A stretch of DNA of 64,000 nucleotides, taken from Bombiscardovia coagulans (lineage in GTDB: Bacteria > Actinomycetota > Actinomycetes > Actinomycetales > Bifidobacteriaceae). Below the pieces are notes generated by a model, which was not told the origin of the DNA, searched no databases, and worked only from the letters and a program-made list of their open reading frames with translations. This document shows positions 48,506-58,800 of this stretch, piece after piece (within the stretch, counting starts at the first letter, position 1; every line of letters starts with the position of its first letter). Made by a program: the position numbers and the translations under genes. Where the stretch lies: positions 1 to 64,000 of the forward strand of contig NZ_MWWS01000004.1 in the NCBI RefSeq assembly GCF_002259585.1, read 5' to 3'.

Positions 48506-50842
48506 ATGCGTAGCATGTGGTTTCAACTTGTACCTATTCCTAAAAGTCAGCCCGATGATCAGCAAGCTTTCCTCAAACGAGCAAGACGTGCTGCTGAAGC
48601 ACTTGGATTGACCACTAGACCAACCTTCGATACTTTTATGGACGCGGCTCACCATAGTGATGGGATGATAGTGGTTGCTTCCGGCTCCTACCGGTGGATA
48701 CATGTTTGTGACAGTATGGATGAACAAGCGGTTCAAGCAGTGGCAAAAGCATGCGATAGTACAGCTATCGCGTGTGATAAACCCGTCATTCTTAATGAAC
48801 ATCTCGTGTGGGCTCATGCGGTTGTGCCGGCTTCTGCTACCTTGTCTCGAACCGCGCGCGATGAACTCGATACTGGAGAAGAAGTACGCGTAGATCCACC
48901 TGCTAACGGGCTTGTATACTTACAAGTTCGACGGCAAGGGTTCATAGAAACTCGCCGCGCTAAAAACTGGTTGGCAGACGAGTTTAATATGAGTCCTGAC
49001 ACGTCTAAACTCCAAGAAGCAGGAGTAGGAGTCAGCCGTATTGGTGCCGCGATGCCAAACCGTAAAGATGCGTTAACCCTAGCGGCATCTACGGCTAGCG
49101 CACTAGATTTAGGCTTAACTGGTTCTGGTGCTCATGTAAGCCGACCAGGGGTAGGACTGTTAGTTTCGAGCGCACTTATCTTGGCTTGCTCCCTGCTTTG
49201 TATCATGGTTTGCGGCATCATTTGGCCAGCTTTTTTCAGTATCACCTGTTTTGGTATAGCTCTCATACGGCGTATGCGCATGCATGCTGATGCGGATTTG
49301 TATCAACGACCCCGTCACCGTTGGCTACCATGGCCACGCATGCGCCGATCGCAAGCAGCTGATCTTAAAACACGTTCTGCTGGCGATGACCAGAACTGGC
49401 AAAGTAAAAAACGTGTTCATGCTTATGCGTATCAGCGCAGCACGTTGCCTATTCCAAGTGGAACCTTATTAGCGTTATGTCGTCCAGCTGACCGAGAGGG
49501 CAGTCAAACACGACTCAGTTTTTGCCCCCAGAATCTCATCCATGCCGACGGACCACGAGTTGGTGTCGATGCAGTTCAGCGGGATGTGCGTATACCATCT
49601 ACCGCAGTATGGGCAGGTATCAGCTTGTTTGGTGGTCCCGGTGGCGGAAAATCGAATACGATGCACGGTCTTGAACGATGGGCAGTGGAACATTGTACCA
49701 GCTCAGATGCAACCATCATATTCGAATCCAAAGGCTCAGATTCTGTACCTATTTTAAACCAATTACTTCAATCTCCACGATTAGTGGACTTAAATAATCC
49801 AGCAACTCCCATGATCTCATTACTAGGAGAAGGAACAACTGCACGCCAAGCAGACAGGTTTGCCTCACACATGAAAACCGCTTTAGGCGAACAACAAATA
49901 GGCCCAGCATCACGCCTTTACCTCCGCGACGCCGTATGGCTAGCATTAGAAACACTTAACAAACCATCATTACAACAAGCCTGCACAGCAGCAGGACTCA
50001 TCCAAGCCCCCAACACATGGATAGACTATGCGATGATCATCCTCGCAGGACAAGGAGCACAACAAGCAAGGGCACTCGCACATGCCACTACTATGGCAAT
50101 TCCCCATACCCCTGCCATTCTCCAAGCACTAGAACGCTTACACGGTGCAGTCAATCCACAAACAGGACGGCCTTCAATATCAGACAGTGAGCTTATTAAA
50201 CGATTAAATGCCCCTATGAACAAAATGAGTTTACTCGCTCAAACACCAGCCATTAACAGTACACACAGAAAACTAGTCACATGGCGTCAAATCATACAAC
50301 AACATACAACGCTCATTATCAACATGGGCGGCAGCGTACAACCCATAAACGATAGTCATGAATCACTACCTGATGACGTAAAAACATTGATAGGAGCCCT
50401 CCTCTTATCTGGCCTAAGAGAGGAAACAGAACGCACATGCGCCGGCTGGCAAGATGATAACAAACACGTACGAATCTTCATAGACGAACTCACCGAAGTA
50501 CTTGGCCCACATTCCAATAGAACCTCAAACACTGAAGTATTAGAATGGCTACGCAGTAAAGGACGCGCCTTTGGCGTTGAACTTACCACCGGAACACAAT
50601 ACCCAGAACAAGTAGACCAACAAACTCTCAACCTACTCCTCGGATTCGATACGGTTATCTGTTTCACTCTTAGAGACATGCAATCAGCAACTACTTTGGC
50701 TCAAACTCTGAGCATAGAACCTGAACAAATCCTACAGCTAGCAAAACATAATGCTCTTATCAAAACTGTCTCTAATCAAGCAGTCACCCTCCCAACAATG
50801 GCATTAGCCATACCACATTTTGATGCAGGAGCACCAGCATGA
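48506..50842 (+). CDS. TraG/VirD4-like coupling ATPase (778 aa)
   Basis: N-terminal soluble region, two helices near residues 215-255 (LLVSSALILACSLLCIMV, IIWPAFFSITCFGIALI), then a P-loop ATPase: Walker A SLFGGPGGGKSNTMHG (~375), DATIIFESKGSDSVPIL, Walker B HVRIFIDELTEVLGP (~655), EWLRSKGRAFGVELTTGTQ and TVICFTLRDMQSATTLAQTL, as in TraG/TraD coupling proteins. It would bring relaxase-bound DNA to the channel; no relaxase gene is in the window. No ribosome site; the ATG directly follows GCATAG. Codons become strongly A/C-rich after ~49700. Confidence 0.82.
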   Translation: MRSMWFQLVPIPKSQPDDQQAFLKRARRAAEALGLTTRPTFDTFMDAAHHSDGMIVVASGSYRWIHVCDSMDEQAVQAVAKACDSTAIACDKPVILNEHLVWAHAVVPASATLSRTARDELDTGEEVRVDPPANGLVYLQVRRQGFIETRRAKNWLADEFNMSPDTSKLQEAGVGVSRIGAAMPNRKDALTLAASTASALDLGLTGSGAHVSRPGVGLLVSSALILACSLLCIMVCGIIWPAFFSITCFGIALIRRMRMHADADLYQRPRHRWLPWPRMRRSQAADLKTRSAGDDQNWQSKKRVHAYAYQRSTLPIPSGTLLALCRPADREGSQTRLSFCPQNLIHADGPRVGVDAVQRDVRIPSTAVWAGISLFGGPGGGKSNTMHGLERWAVEHCTSSDATIIFESKGSDSVPILNQLLQSPRLVDLNNPATPMISLLGEGTTARQADRFASHMKTALGEQQIGPASRLYLRDAVWLALETLNKPSLQQACTAAGLIQAPNTWIDYAMIILAGQGAQQARALAHATTMAIPHTPAILQALERLHGAVNPQTGRPSISDSELIKRLNAPMNKMSLLAQTPAINSTHRKLVTWRQIIQQHTTLIINMGGSVQPINDSHESLPDDVKTLIGALLLSGLREETERTCAGWQDDNKHVRIFIDELTEVLGPHSNRTSNTEVLEWLRSKGRAFGVELTTGTQYPEQVDQQTLNLLLGFDTVICFTLRDMQSATTLAQTLSIEPEQILQLAKHNALIKTVSNQAVTLPTMALAIPHFDAGAPA

Positions 50843-50850
50843 AGTAACGT

Positions 50851-50862
50851 GACGCATATAGT
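50851..50862 (+). promoter_or_regulatory. Element promoter motif TGACGCATATAGT
   Basis: GACGCATATAGT ends 4 bases before ATG 50867, too close for a Shine-Dalgarno; suggests a leaderless message and, if the product is a sigma factor, autoregulation. Confidence 0.6.
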
Positions 50863-50866
50863 ATGT

Positions 50867-51739
50867 ATGAAAACATTATCATTTGAAGACAGAAACAAGT
50901 TAGACAAAAAAGTCAGCTCTTTATCATGGACACAAGAAGCGCTCGCATTCGGTTCAGATCAGCGCAGACTCGTTGCTTCATGGGTTGTTGACACGGATTT
51001 AGTGGATTCAATTATTAGAGATTTGTTCCCGCAACCTAACCAGTGTGAGCAGATGATTGAGTTTACTAAGCCCCGCATCATTGAGAAAATCATTGGTGTT
51101 GAGCTTATTTCAAAAAGTGACATGTGGAATTGGAATAATCTGTGGGATCCTACGCGAACGACTAGTTTTTGTGCTTGGGTTCGTCGTACTAGTCGTGTTA
51201 TTGCTCTTCGCAATGCTCGCCGAGAGCTACATAAGCGTACGATTGATGACACGACATTTGAGAACGAGGAGGGTTATAACAGAGTTTGGGATGATGCTAA
51301 GAGTACTAATATATTTGAATCTCATGTGGAAAGTATTTTCGATACCGTACCGTCTTTAAAGGTTCCGCGTCCAGTAGGTGAACAACGCAAGCAATTGTTG
51401 AGTCTGCTTTCTCAAACGTCTGCATACCATACTGTTCGTTATGCGCAGCGTTTAGGATGGTGGGATTGTTCATTGGACGAGGTAGACGATGAAGTAAGTG
51501 CAGCACTATTACTTACTCCAATCAACTATAAGCAGATGGAGATACTACCCAAGATGCTACCTTCACATTGGCAGTCTTTAGGCCATTTATATGCGCCAAC
51601 CCAAGCTAAAGGTCGAGTAAGTGTAGATGAAGCCGGATTACGGCGAATGGTTTCAGAGATAGCTCAACAAGACCATTTATTAGAATGGAATGTTTGGTTA
51701 CGATTAGGTACTGCTGCCGCTCAATTAGCTGTGGGTTAA
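50867..51739 (+). CDS. Hypothetical protein with possible sigma region-2-like stretch (290 aa)
   Basis: ATG 50867 lies in frame just behind the promoter motif. Residues ~75-120 read IEKIIGVELISKSDMWNWNN, LWDPTRTTSFCAWVRRTSRV and IALRNARRELHKR, which resembles sigma-70 region 2 (F-D-P-x-R-x-x-S-F-x-x-W-x-x-x-x-x-R-x-x-A-x-x-x-x-R). A clear region-4 HTH is not visible; the C-terminal third (INYKQMEILPKMLPSHWQSL) might be a divergent one. If real, it is the obvious candidate to read the element's promoter motif. Otherwise an unknown soluble protein. The gene is T/G-rich, unlike the preceding one. Confidence 0.45.
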   Translation: MKTLSFEDRNKLDKKVSSLSWTQEALAFGSDQRRLVASWVVDTDLVDSIIRDLFPQPNQCEQMIEFTKPRIIEKIIGVELISKSDMWNWNNLWDPTRTTSFCAWVRRTSRVIALRNARRELHKRTIDDTTFENEEGYNRVWDDAKSTNIFESHVESIFDTVPSLKVPRPVGEQRKQLLSLLSQTSAYHTVRYAQRLGWWDCSLDEVDDEVSAALLLTPINYKQMEILPKMLPSHWQSLGHLYAPTQAKGRVSVDEAGLRRMVSEIAQQDHLLEWNVWLRLGTAAAQLAVG

Positions 51740-52125
51740 CAGTAAGGGTTCGGACCTTCAAGCTGGAAACCTAAGTCTAATGCCATGGCAATCAGCCATG
51801 CGCTCCATCGAGCGCCTTTCGTACGTGCATCTAATATCCATCCTAGGTCGACTCGAGCGTATGATGATACTGTGCTTCCCGTCCATTGCACTGCTTGTTT
51901 AACGTGACGAATGGCTTTACTTCGCGTGGTATCGAAAATAGCTTGGTCTACCAACCATGCATGTATACTCAGCATGCGGCTATCAGTTTCACAGGCTTGA
52001 ATTAACCAGGGCAAACACTGTGTACCATCAGTTTGAGCTAACTGTCGTAAGTGTACAAGTAGTGCTGCTCGTTGACGACTTGCTTGCTGATTTGCTTTAC
52101 ATCCTACTGACGCGTCCACGGCCAA
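51736..52125 (-). CDS. Hypothetical protein (129 aa), follows ParA-like gene
   Basis: Overlaps the ParA/MinD-like gene by 22 bp, so it is co-translated. Helical, with Leu/Ala-rich segments (LVHLRQLAQTDGTQCLPWLI, WSAWLIAMALDLGFQLEG). No recognised motif. Possibly the partner of the ATPase. Its stop overlaps that of the convergent gene 50867-51739 by 4 bp. Confidence 0.6.
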   Translation of the reverse strand: MAVDASVGCKANQQASRQRAALLVHLRQLAQTDGTQCLPWLIQACETDSRMLSIHAWLVDQAIFDTTRSKAIRHVKQAVQWTGSTVSSYARVDLGWILDARTKGARWSAWLIAMALDLGFQLEGPNPYC

Positions 52126-52886
52126 TGATTTCTCCTTTGTGTTGAAAAACTATCAGGTTTAGCACCTGCCCATATGGCTGCATGCTGCAACCATGGTGGT
52201 TCATTACCATGCTTCCAACCTGGTTGACGTTGATCAATCATGCGAGCGCTTTGTTCGGTCCATTCGTCTGTGCCTCCCCATTGTGCGAGTCCTTGCAAGA
52301 GTTGGCGCCATTCTTTGTTTTTTCGGGCTTTCAGGTGAGTGGATACTGGTGAGACAGCTAGTATTTGTTCGGGTTTATTGATTTCGTGTAGCGCATCTAG
52401 TCCGTCGTCGAGTTGTGAGCCTGTTTGTCCGATTCTGAAGAGTATGCGTGCTGCTCCGTGTTCGATGAATGGTCGTATTACACCTCCTGCGAATTGAGAT
52501 GTGTCTTGCCACATGGTTCGGTCTATTCGGTCCGCGTCCACGATGATACTGTCGCATGATTGGCGTAATGCGACTAGTGCTGAACCGTATAAATCGGTAA
52601 TGGTGTCTGCTTGTGCTTGAACTGGTCCTGGTAAGAAAGCGAATGCTGTTCCTGTTTGTCGGGGCATGAGTAGTGCGTGTGATAGTCCGAGGAGTTCGGC
52701 GCGCTCTAATCCTATCCCTCTGTCAATTTGTAGGAAGGCTCTTTGTGATTGCTGTCCTGGATTACCGTCTACTAGTACAGTACGGCAGCCCGATAGTCCT
52801 AATGCTTGTGCTAGTGCTCTGGCAGCTGAGCTTTTGCCCAAACCTCCTGATCCGCCGGTGACAAAAGTTACAGGTGCGTTAGTCAT
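52104..52886 (-). CDS. ParA/MinD-like ATPase (260 aa)
   Basis: Starts MTNAPVTFVTGGSGGLGKSS: a P-loop at the very N-terminus, as in ParA/MinD/TadZ proteins, though the signature lysine of the deviant Walker A is replaced. It continues with GCRTVLVDGNPGQQSQRAFL and SCDSIIVDADRIDRTMW in the Walker B position. It probably positions the plasmid or the conjugation machinery in the cell. The downstream 129-aa gene overlaps. ATG 52886 lies 8 bases after TCTCGCATAGA with no ribosome site. Confidence 0.7.
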   Translation of the reverse strand: MTNAPVTFVTGGSGGLGKSSAARALAQALGLSGCRTVLVDGNPGQQSQRAFLQIDRGIGLERAELLGLSHALLMPRQTGTAFAFLPGPVQAQADTITDLYGSALVALRQSCDSIIVDADRIDRTMWQDTSQFAGGVIRPFIEHGAARILFRIGQTGSQLDDGLDALHEINKPEQILAVSPVSTHLKARKNKEWRQLLQGLAQWGGTDEWTEQSARMIDQRQPGWKHGNEPPWLQHAAIWAGAKPDSFSTQRRNHWPWTRQ

Positions 52887-52894
52887 ATTGTCTT

Positions 52895-52924
52895 CTATGC
52901 GAGAGCGTGACGCATATATATAGT
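52895..52924. promoter_or_regulatory. Divergent element promoters
   Basis: Minus: CTCGCATAGAAG before ATG 52886. Plus: TGACGCATATATATAGTG (52908-52925) upstream of 52963. The two motif forms lie back to back. Confidence 0.6.
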
Positions 52925-52962
52925 GTAAACATTTTCGGAATATAGACAGGAGGAAATAGCTT

Positions 52963-53490
52963 ATGGAAACGAATGTAGTGTTGGGGCAGTCGATTCCTCA
53001 AGGGAAGGTAAACCAACCGGTATTCGATTCTAAGGAGGAGAAGGTACCAGTTCAGACTCATTCTGTTCGTAATGGTAGGCATGTGCGCGCCAGTACTGTT
53101 CGGATTGCTAAGAAAGATATTGAACGGGTGTTGCAAGCTCAAGCTATGTTGAGCAAGTCGTTAGTGAAAACCACTGCTCGCGTTTTACAGCCAACAGGTG
53201 ACCAAGCTGATCTAGTGGCTGTTGTTTTATCTGATAGGTATGTTAATGCGGTTCGTGTCGTAATAGCAGCACATGATCAGAAGAATGATATTCAGCGGGT
53301 GATTGATTTGGTTACCGTTTTAGGTAAGCATGCTGAGCAAGTGAAAGATGCTGCAAAATTGTGTATTGCGATCAACCCAAGTCTTAAGGAACGGCTTACT
53401 GTCAAGGGTAAAGACATGGAGTTAGCTCAACATATAGCGCAGGCTGCTCCTTCATTATCTGTTGATGAGCTTCGGGGAGTCATCAGATGA
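52963..53490 (+). CDS. Hypothetical protein (175 aa), possible ParA partner
   Basis: Ribosome site AGGAGGAAAT before ATG 52963. Charged helical protein; the N-terminal 45 residues look disordered, followed by KKDIERVLQAQAMLSKSLVK and VIDLVTVLGKHAEQVKDAAK. Divergent from the ParA-like gene, where a ParB-like or adaptor protein might be expected, but no ParB motif is seen. Overlaps the HTH gene by 4 bp. Confidence 0.6.
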   Translation: METNVVLGQSIPQGKVNQPVFDSKEEKVPVQTHSVRNGRHVRASTVRIAKKDIERVLQAQAMLSKSLVKTTARVLQPTGDQADLVAVVLSDRYVNAVRVVIAAHDQKNDIQRVIDLVTVLGKHAEQVKDAAKLCIAINPSLKERLTVKGKDMELAQHIAQAAPSLSVDELRGVIR

Positions 53491-53813
53491 AAGCGCAAAC
53501 GTTAAGCCTTACTCAAGTGTCGAATTTGCTGCACTGTCCGCCTCGGATTATATCGATTTTGGAGGCATGTAAGTGGTTTCCTGTGCGCCAAGAGGATGGT
53601 TCGTATTCTGTAGCCGATGTGAAAACAAGCATGAGACAGCATCCGTGGTTACGGCAGTTGAATATCCCCATGTGTGAGCGTGAGCTTGCCCAGTTGAATC
53701 CAACACTGAGGATACCTAGAAAACGTGGTGTGATCGCTGCTGGGCGAACTTACTGTCGGTTATGGGAAATACTGGATGCTTCTTTCCATGATTTGAATAC
53801 CCGCGAAGAGTGA
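53487..53813 (+). CDS. Small MerR/excisionase-like HTH protein (108 aa)
   Basis: LSLTQVSNLLHCPPRIISILEACKWFPVR shows the N-terminal winged-helix pattern of MerR/Xis-type DNA-binding domains (written in two parts: LSLTQVSNLLHCPPRI, then EACKWFPVR). Basic C-terminus (LRIPRKRGVIAAGRTYCRL). ATGA overlap with the preceding gene. Could be an accessory DNA-binding protein for partition or transfer-region control. Confidence 0.55.
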   Translation: MKAQTLSLTQVSNLLHCPPRIISILEACKWFPVRQEDGSYSVADVKTSMRQHPWLRQLNIPMCERELAQLNPTLRIPRKRGVIAAGRTYCRLWEILDASFHDLNTREE

Positions 53814-53823
53814 GGATAGGTTT

Positions 53824-54018
53824 ATGTTCAGGCTACGGATTGAAGTATTCAAGTCAATAGGGTTTTTACACTGGAACCGTTACTGGTGCCCGTTTGTGTT
53901 GGAAGGAGGAGCAACTGTAGGTGAGTTTACCTGCGGATGGATTCGACTGTCAGCTGGTACATGGGTTCAAACCTGTAATACTCGTTTAATTTCGTGGCTT
54001 GAACGAATATGCCAGTAA
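53824..54018 (+). CDS. Small hypothetical protein (64 aa)
   Basis: ATG 53824 follows the HTH gene by 10 bp, with GAGTGAGGATAGG as ribosome site. Aromatic-rich (SIGFLHWNRYWCPFVLEGG) with two later Cys residues; no family recognised. Same operon as 52963-53813 by spacing. Confidence 0.45.
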   Translation: MFRLRIEVFKSIGFLHWNRYWCPFVLEGGATVGEFTCGWIRLSAGTWVQTCNTRLISWLERICQ

Positions 54019-54082
54019 CCAACGTACAATAACGGTGAAAATATCATAATGATCATAAAGAACAACTAATGAAGGAGAAACA

Positions 54083-54382
54083 ATGATGAAAACAAGTGAG
54101 CAAGGTGGAATAGATTACGGTATTCAACGAATCGAAGACGGTGCTTATCTAGCAGATGATAACGCTGACGGTAGCGCTCCCGAATGGGTGTATGAGCCAG
54201 CTGATGCAACAATGTTCAGCACAAAAGAAGAAGCGTTAAGCTTTGCGGCTTTGTGTGGGGTAGCAGATGATCCTGATGAAGGGCTACCAACATTAGAGCA
54301 AGCGTATACGGTAACACAGATTGCTTGGCAGAGTGAGGAAGATTTACAGCCAGACGATATCGATCAACAATTATCAGATTAA
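54083..54382 (+). CDS. Acidic small protein (99 aa)
   Basis: Strong ribosome site GAAGGAGAAAC before ATG 54083. Very acidic (DDNADGSAPEWVYEPADAT, EEDLQPDDIDQQLSD). Small acidic proteins on mobile elements can be DNA mimics or antirestriction factors, but no motif proves this here. Followed by a perfect 14-bp terminator stem. Confidence 0.6.
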   Translation: MMKTSEQGGIDYGIQRIEDGAYLADDNADGSAPEWVYEPADATMFSTKEEALSFAALCGVADDPDEGLPTLEQAYTVTQIAWQSEEDLQPDDIDQQLSD

Positions 54383-54401
54383 ACGGTATACCGAAATTAC
54401 G

Positions 54402-54444
54402 TTGAGGCCATATGCTGACACTATATGCCTGCATATGGCCTCAA
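54402..54444. terminator. Bidirectional terminator hairpin
   Basis: TTGAGGCCATATGC is perfectly complementary to GCATATGGCCTCAA across a 15-base loop, between convergent 54083-54382 and 54486-55748. Confidence 0.7.
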
Positions 54445-54485
54445 CTGATGCAACAGCGTATGAGAACGCGTAGCAAAGAACATTA

Positions 54486-55748
54486 CTACAGGTCAGTATA
54501 TACAGCTTTAATCCAGGAACGCATTTCTGTCAGTCTTTTAGGTGTAACCGTTTCCATTTTCCCAGTTTGCTTATTATATGTTCGCCGCGTCCAAATAGTG
54601 TGTGCTAAACGTTTGTCTCCTGGTTCTAGTTCAAGAAAACATTTAGCTGCTTCAGGAGTTAATGCCCTATGGTAGGCCACCATCCGTGCCACATTGCCTT
54701 GTCCGGAACCTGAAGAGTATGCTTCCAGCTTGGTTATACCACGGTCTTTACTAGTGAACGCACGTGAGTTTACCAGGCTCTTAGCATACTTAGTATTACC
54801 AGTACGATTTCGGACTGTACCGTTACCATAACATAATTCCCAGAATGCTTGCGCTTGTATGTGCGGCTCATTATCTAACTCATGTAATGCTTCCGTGATT
54901 TGCCGTGTAGTTTTCCTGTCGGGAACACCATTTGTTGGCTGGTATAGCATACGAAGATACGAGCGTGCAGCCGCACCCTTGGATTCACGTTTCGCTAAGG
55001 TTTTAACAACAGGTATTTTCTGTCCTGTTGAATCTCGTAGGAACCGTCCCTTTTGATCACGCTTGTATACTTTCCTGCGTTCTGTGATTACATGTCCGGC
55101 AGCATCACGAGCATCTTTCGTATAGTTGATAAACGCCCACGCACTATCAGCAGTATTCGGATAGCCTGCTCGAATAACATTTTGTGCAGCTTCAGCATCC
55201 TCATAAAATAAATCTTTGAGAATTGTAACCGCCTGATCCTGGTTTTTACGGTGTCGTAAACTATTAACTATATGAGAAGCAGGAATATAACGTCGATTAG
55301 GACTTGATTCAATTGCGTTGCGCCGCTGATATGGTGAAGCTAACCTGAAGGCTTGTTTCACTATTCTTTGCCGATACGCTTCCGATGGTATGCCAGTCAA
55401 ATCAGCATTCAACGTGTCACGTACTGCCATTCTCACGTTTTTGTCAGCACGTAAAACCTGAGCATTTAATCTAGGATAACCCTGTGCTTCAACATACAAG
55501 ATTTGCCCATTTTCATCTACCAATTCGAGCCCAGTGCCTCGAATAATCACAGACTGAGTGCCTTTAAGAAGCTCCAAAGTCTCTTGTGCAGAAAGTTGAA
55601 CCTCTGGTTCCTGAATTCGTGCACGCGTATTTACTTCATCCAATACTGGTAAATCAGCACAATGCTTTCCTACCATCACATCGAATTGGCCACCAACACC
55701 ACCGGGACTGCCAGCTGGCTTACGAGCAGGTTCACGCATCTTACTCAT
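54486..55748 (-). CDS. Tag-bearing protein (420 aa)
   Basis: Start at ATG 55748, nine bases after AAAGGAG (an ATG 6 bases earlier is too close). Residues ~8-40 carry the tag in variant form (RKPAGSPGGVGGQFDVMVG...CADLPVLD). The body is a basic, largely helical protein with KRDQKGRFLRDSTGQKIPV (a D-x-x-G-R-F-x segment), TLAKRESKGAAARSYLRML and KLEAYSSGSGQGNVARMVAY, none recognised. Large and basic, it could bind nucleic acid. Divergent from the FtsK-like gene over a palindromic promoter. Confidence 0.75.
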   Translation of the reverse strand: MSKMREPARKPAGSPGGVGGQFDVMVGKHCADLPVLDEVNTRARIQEPEVQLSAQETLELLKGTQSVIIRGTGLELVDENGQILYVEAQGYPRLNAQVLRADKNVRMAVRDTLNADLTGIPSEAYRQRIVKQAFRLASPYQRRNAIESSPNRRYIPASHIVNSLRHRKNQDQAVTILKDLFYEDAEAAQNVIRAGYPNTADSAWAFINYTKDARDAAGHVITERRKVYKRDQKGRFLRDSTGQKIPVVKTLAKRESKGAAARSYLRMLYQPTNGVPDRKTTRQITEALHELDNEPHIQAQAFWELCYGNGTVRNRTGNTKYAKSLVNSRAFTSKDRGITKLEAYSSGSGQGNVARMVAYHRALTPEAAKCFLELEPGDKRLAHTIWTRRTYNKQTGKMETVTPKRLTEMRSWIKAVYTDL

Positions 55749-55790
55749 CCTCATATACTCCTTTAGACAAGAACATATTTACAGGAGTAT

Positions 55791-55802
55791 CTATGTGCAT
55801 AG
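55791..55802. promoter_or_regulatory. Bidirectional element promoter CTATGTGCATAG
   Basis: Near-palindrome yielding CATAG on both strands. Plus: 9 bases before ATG 55812. Minus: upstream of 55748. Confidence 0.5.
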
Positions 55803-55811
55803 CAGCAAAGC

Positions 55812-58800
55812 ATGGGTAGAACGTACAAACGTCAAGCAAACCGTCGGACAAAACAACAAACACCAGTAGTCGTGTCATACCACACGCCTATTAGAATAAT
55901 TACCATCATAGTGTCCATATTGCTCATCATGTTCGGACTACCAGGCATGCTACTAAACAGCATTGGTTTCTGGTTCGCATCTGTCATGGCACGAAAACCA
56001 GAATTAACCGGATTTGATGCATGGCGTCAACCTGAACCATCAAGTCCACGCGAACAACGTGCTCTACACAGTTACCGAAAAGCTAAAGCATGGTTCGCTC
56101 GATGGCAAGATTTTGACCCACGTTCACCAATATTCATGTGGACAGTAGGCGTGGGTGCCACATTCGCTAGCCTCCAATACCTGTTTGCATGGTATACCAA
56201 CACAACTAACACACTATGGATGACCTGGTGGTCATTAACTGGAACAATGATTGGCACAAGCTTATTTCTCGCAGCATGGATAGGTGCCAAACATACGTCT
56301 ATGACACGAACACACTGTACTTTCAGACCAGTAAAGTGGACCAAAAGCCGATCAACTCAATGCTTAGGTTTTGCACTCGCTGGCATACTAGCCAGTTTAC
56401 TGGTATGGGCATTAACCGGCTGCTGGCCTTTCCTCGTCGGATTACCATGCTTGTTAACTCCTATACCAATAACACATAGTTGGAAAGCTGCTCGCAGTCA
56501 ATTTACTGCTGATATAGAGTCAGCAACCATGTTAGATCGTTGGATACAACAAGTGAAGAAACCATCGTTCCGCTCGCGTCCCATGATGGTAACACAAACA
56601 CAAACAAGCCCCTCAGGTGAGCGAATGTTTCTCATATCAGTCTCCCATCCCAATGAGTGGGTTAACCAGGCAACAAGAGATGATTTACGCCCATATGCCA
56701 ACAGTGAAAACCTGGATTTAGCTTTCGTTTTCCATGGTGACGATAAGCTTCATGCGCTTGCGAACATTGCTCCCTTACAAACCCCAGATCCGATAGCACT
56801 AACAAGCAATAAGGTGAGTTTAATGGTACGCTGCAACATGGAAACAGCGCGCCTTGGATTCAATTACGCCACTTGGCCAGGCTCTTCAATATTACTACCC
56901 GTTGGTTATAGTGACAGCAAGGCAGCTGCTTTCGTATGGAAAATAAAAGGCCCACAACCTGATTGGATGCAAGTACAAAGCAGTTGGTTACGCGGCTCAA
57001 CGGACGGCGAACTAGGGGATTGGGGTTCACTCATTGGATTACACATGATAGTGGATCCTAGTTACACTCATGGTTGGGTATATCGGGGAGAAATAGAAAA
57101 CATCAGTTTTGATGATGATAAAGCTGCTCGCTACAGGTTCCAGCAGTTCAGCACCACTACTGATACAAAACATTATCTATCACTCATAAGCAACCATGAA
57201 CGCGATCTTGACACCTGGGATAATGCGTTAAAAACAGTGAAACTACCACCGCCTGTAGCTATCCTTTATGACAATGCTGAACGCTTTGAAACACAAGATT
57301 GGGCTCTACAAGTTACTCCTATGGGTATCAGTCAACAAGGTGGTTTCCAGGCGACGGATTATATGAGTATTGATTTACGTCCTGCCATGGGAGACAGTAC
57401 AATAGCAGACGTACTTGGAATGCCAAACGCGACTGTTCGAGACTCATGGTATACACGTTACTTTCGTTTTGTGCAATCAGTGCCAGCAGTTAATCCACGT
57501 ATACCAACAGTATTGCGATCCGTAAGGGGATCTTCAGCCGCTCATGCTCTGTTAGCACAAGTAATAGCTTCTCGCGCGTTTGCATCTATTCTTAAACGAC
57601 CTGCGCTCGTAGGTAAACCTGAACAAATGTCCAACACTGACGAATGGACATTATGGAGAATACCTGTTGAACTCACTGGGGGAGTAACCCCAGCTGATGC
57701 AAGACGCGCACAGCCCAGACTCAAATCTATGATGGGTGCTGATATCGCGTTATGGCAATGGCTTGATGCCAGTCACGTTATTCTATGGGCAGGCAACCAA
57801 TGTCCCACACAAACTAACCAATGGCGCTATCCACAGTGCGCAAAACAAGCAGTGAAACTATTACTTGATGATGCTTGGGCTCAAGCCGGTGCTACTACTA
57901 AAGATGGGCGCAGCATCACCACCATCTCATATGCTCCAGCTAAAGGAACACTCAAAAAAGCTGTGTTCACGATACCAGCGGGATTACCTCCCGATAAAGT
58001 TGAATCATGTGTAGACGGTTTCTGCTCAAACGCAGGATTCTCTTATTCTAAAACCCTTCCATCCGCGCAAGCAGGACAATCCATCATGCTTGTTAGCGAG
58101 CGCATGCCGTTACCGGAGTATGTTGAAGCCAATTGGAATACTATTACTGGTGAAAGCTTACAATTACCGTTTGGAGTGTTAGATGACGGTAGTACAGCTG
58201 TTTGGAATCCTCATGATACTCCTCATCTGCTTGCTTCCGGTACTACTGGTTCTGGTAAAAGTTCTGTGTCTCTCACCTTGGTTCAAGCGGCTTTACGGCA
58301 AGGTATACAAGTAGCAGTAACAGACCCAAATAAAGGAGCTAACGATTTTAGGCCTATCCGCGATAAACTGATAGCGTTTGAAGATACATTAGAAGGTTGT
58401 TGTGCGCTCACCTCATGGGCTGTTTCACAGATGCGTTATCGCGTACAATTAATAACAGAACATGGTGGGGGAGACTATGATTCTCTGCCAGAAGCTATTA
58501 AGCCACCTAGATTGTTAATTCAAATAGACGAGTTTAATTCGCTGCTAGTTAAAGATAAGTCTAAAACCGCCAACCCTTTGGGAGATCCGGAAATTGATAA
58601 TCAAAATACGTTGACAGACTGGTCTAATGGGATTCGTACCAAAATTGGTTTCAACGTATCAACTTTACTAACCCAAGCTCGTTCAGCAGGAATCATGCTC
58701 TTATTAGGCGCTCAACAATTAAATGCTGGAGATTTAGATCTGCTACCACAAGCATCTACAGCGAAAAGTATGTTAGGACGCATTTTCTTAGGTAATGGGA

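Noticed and set aside
47363-48817. Longer form of the clamp gene (484 codons)
   Set aside because: The extra 125 codons have no family similarity, cross the promoter and overlap the divergent gene; ATG 48442 has a ribosome site and the normal DnaN length.
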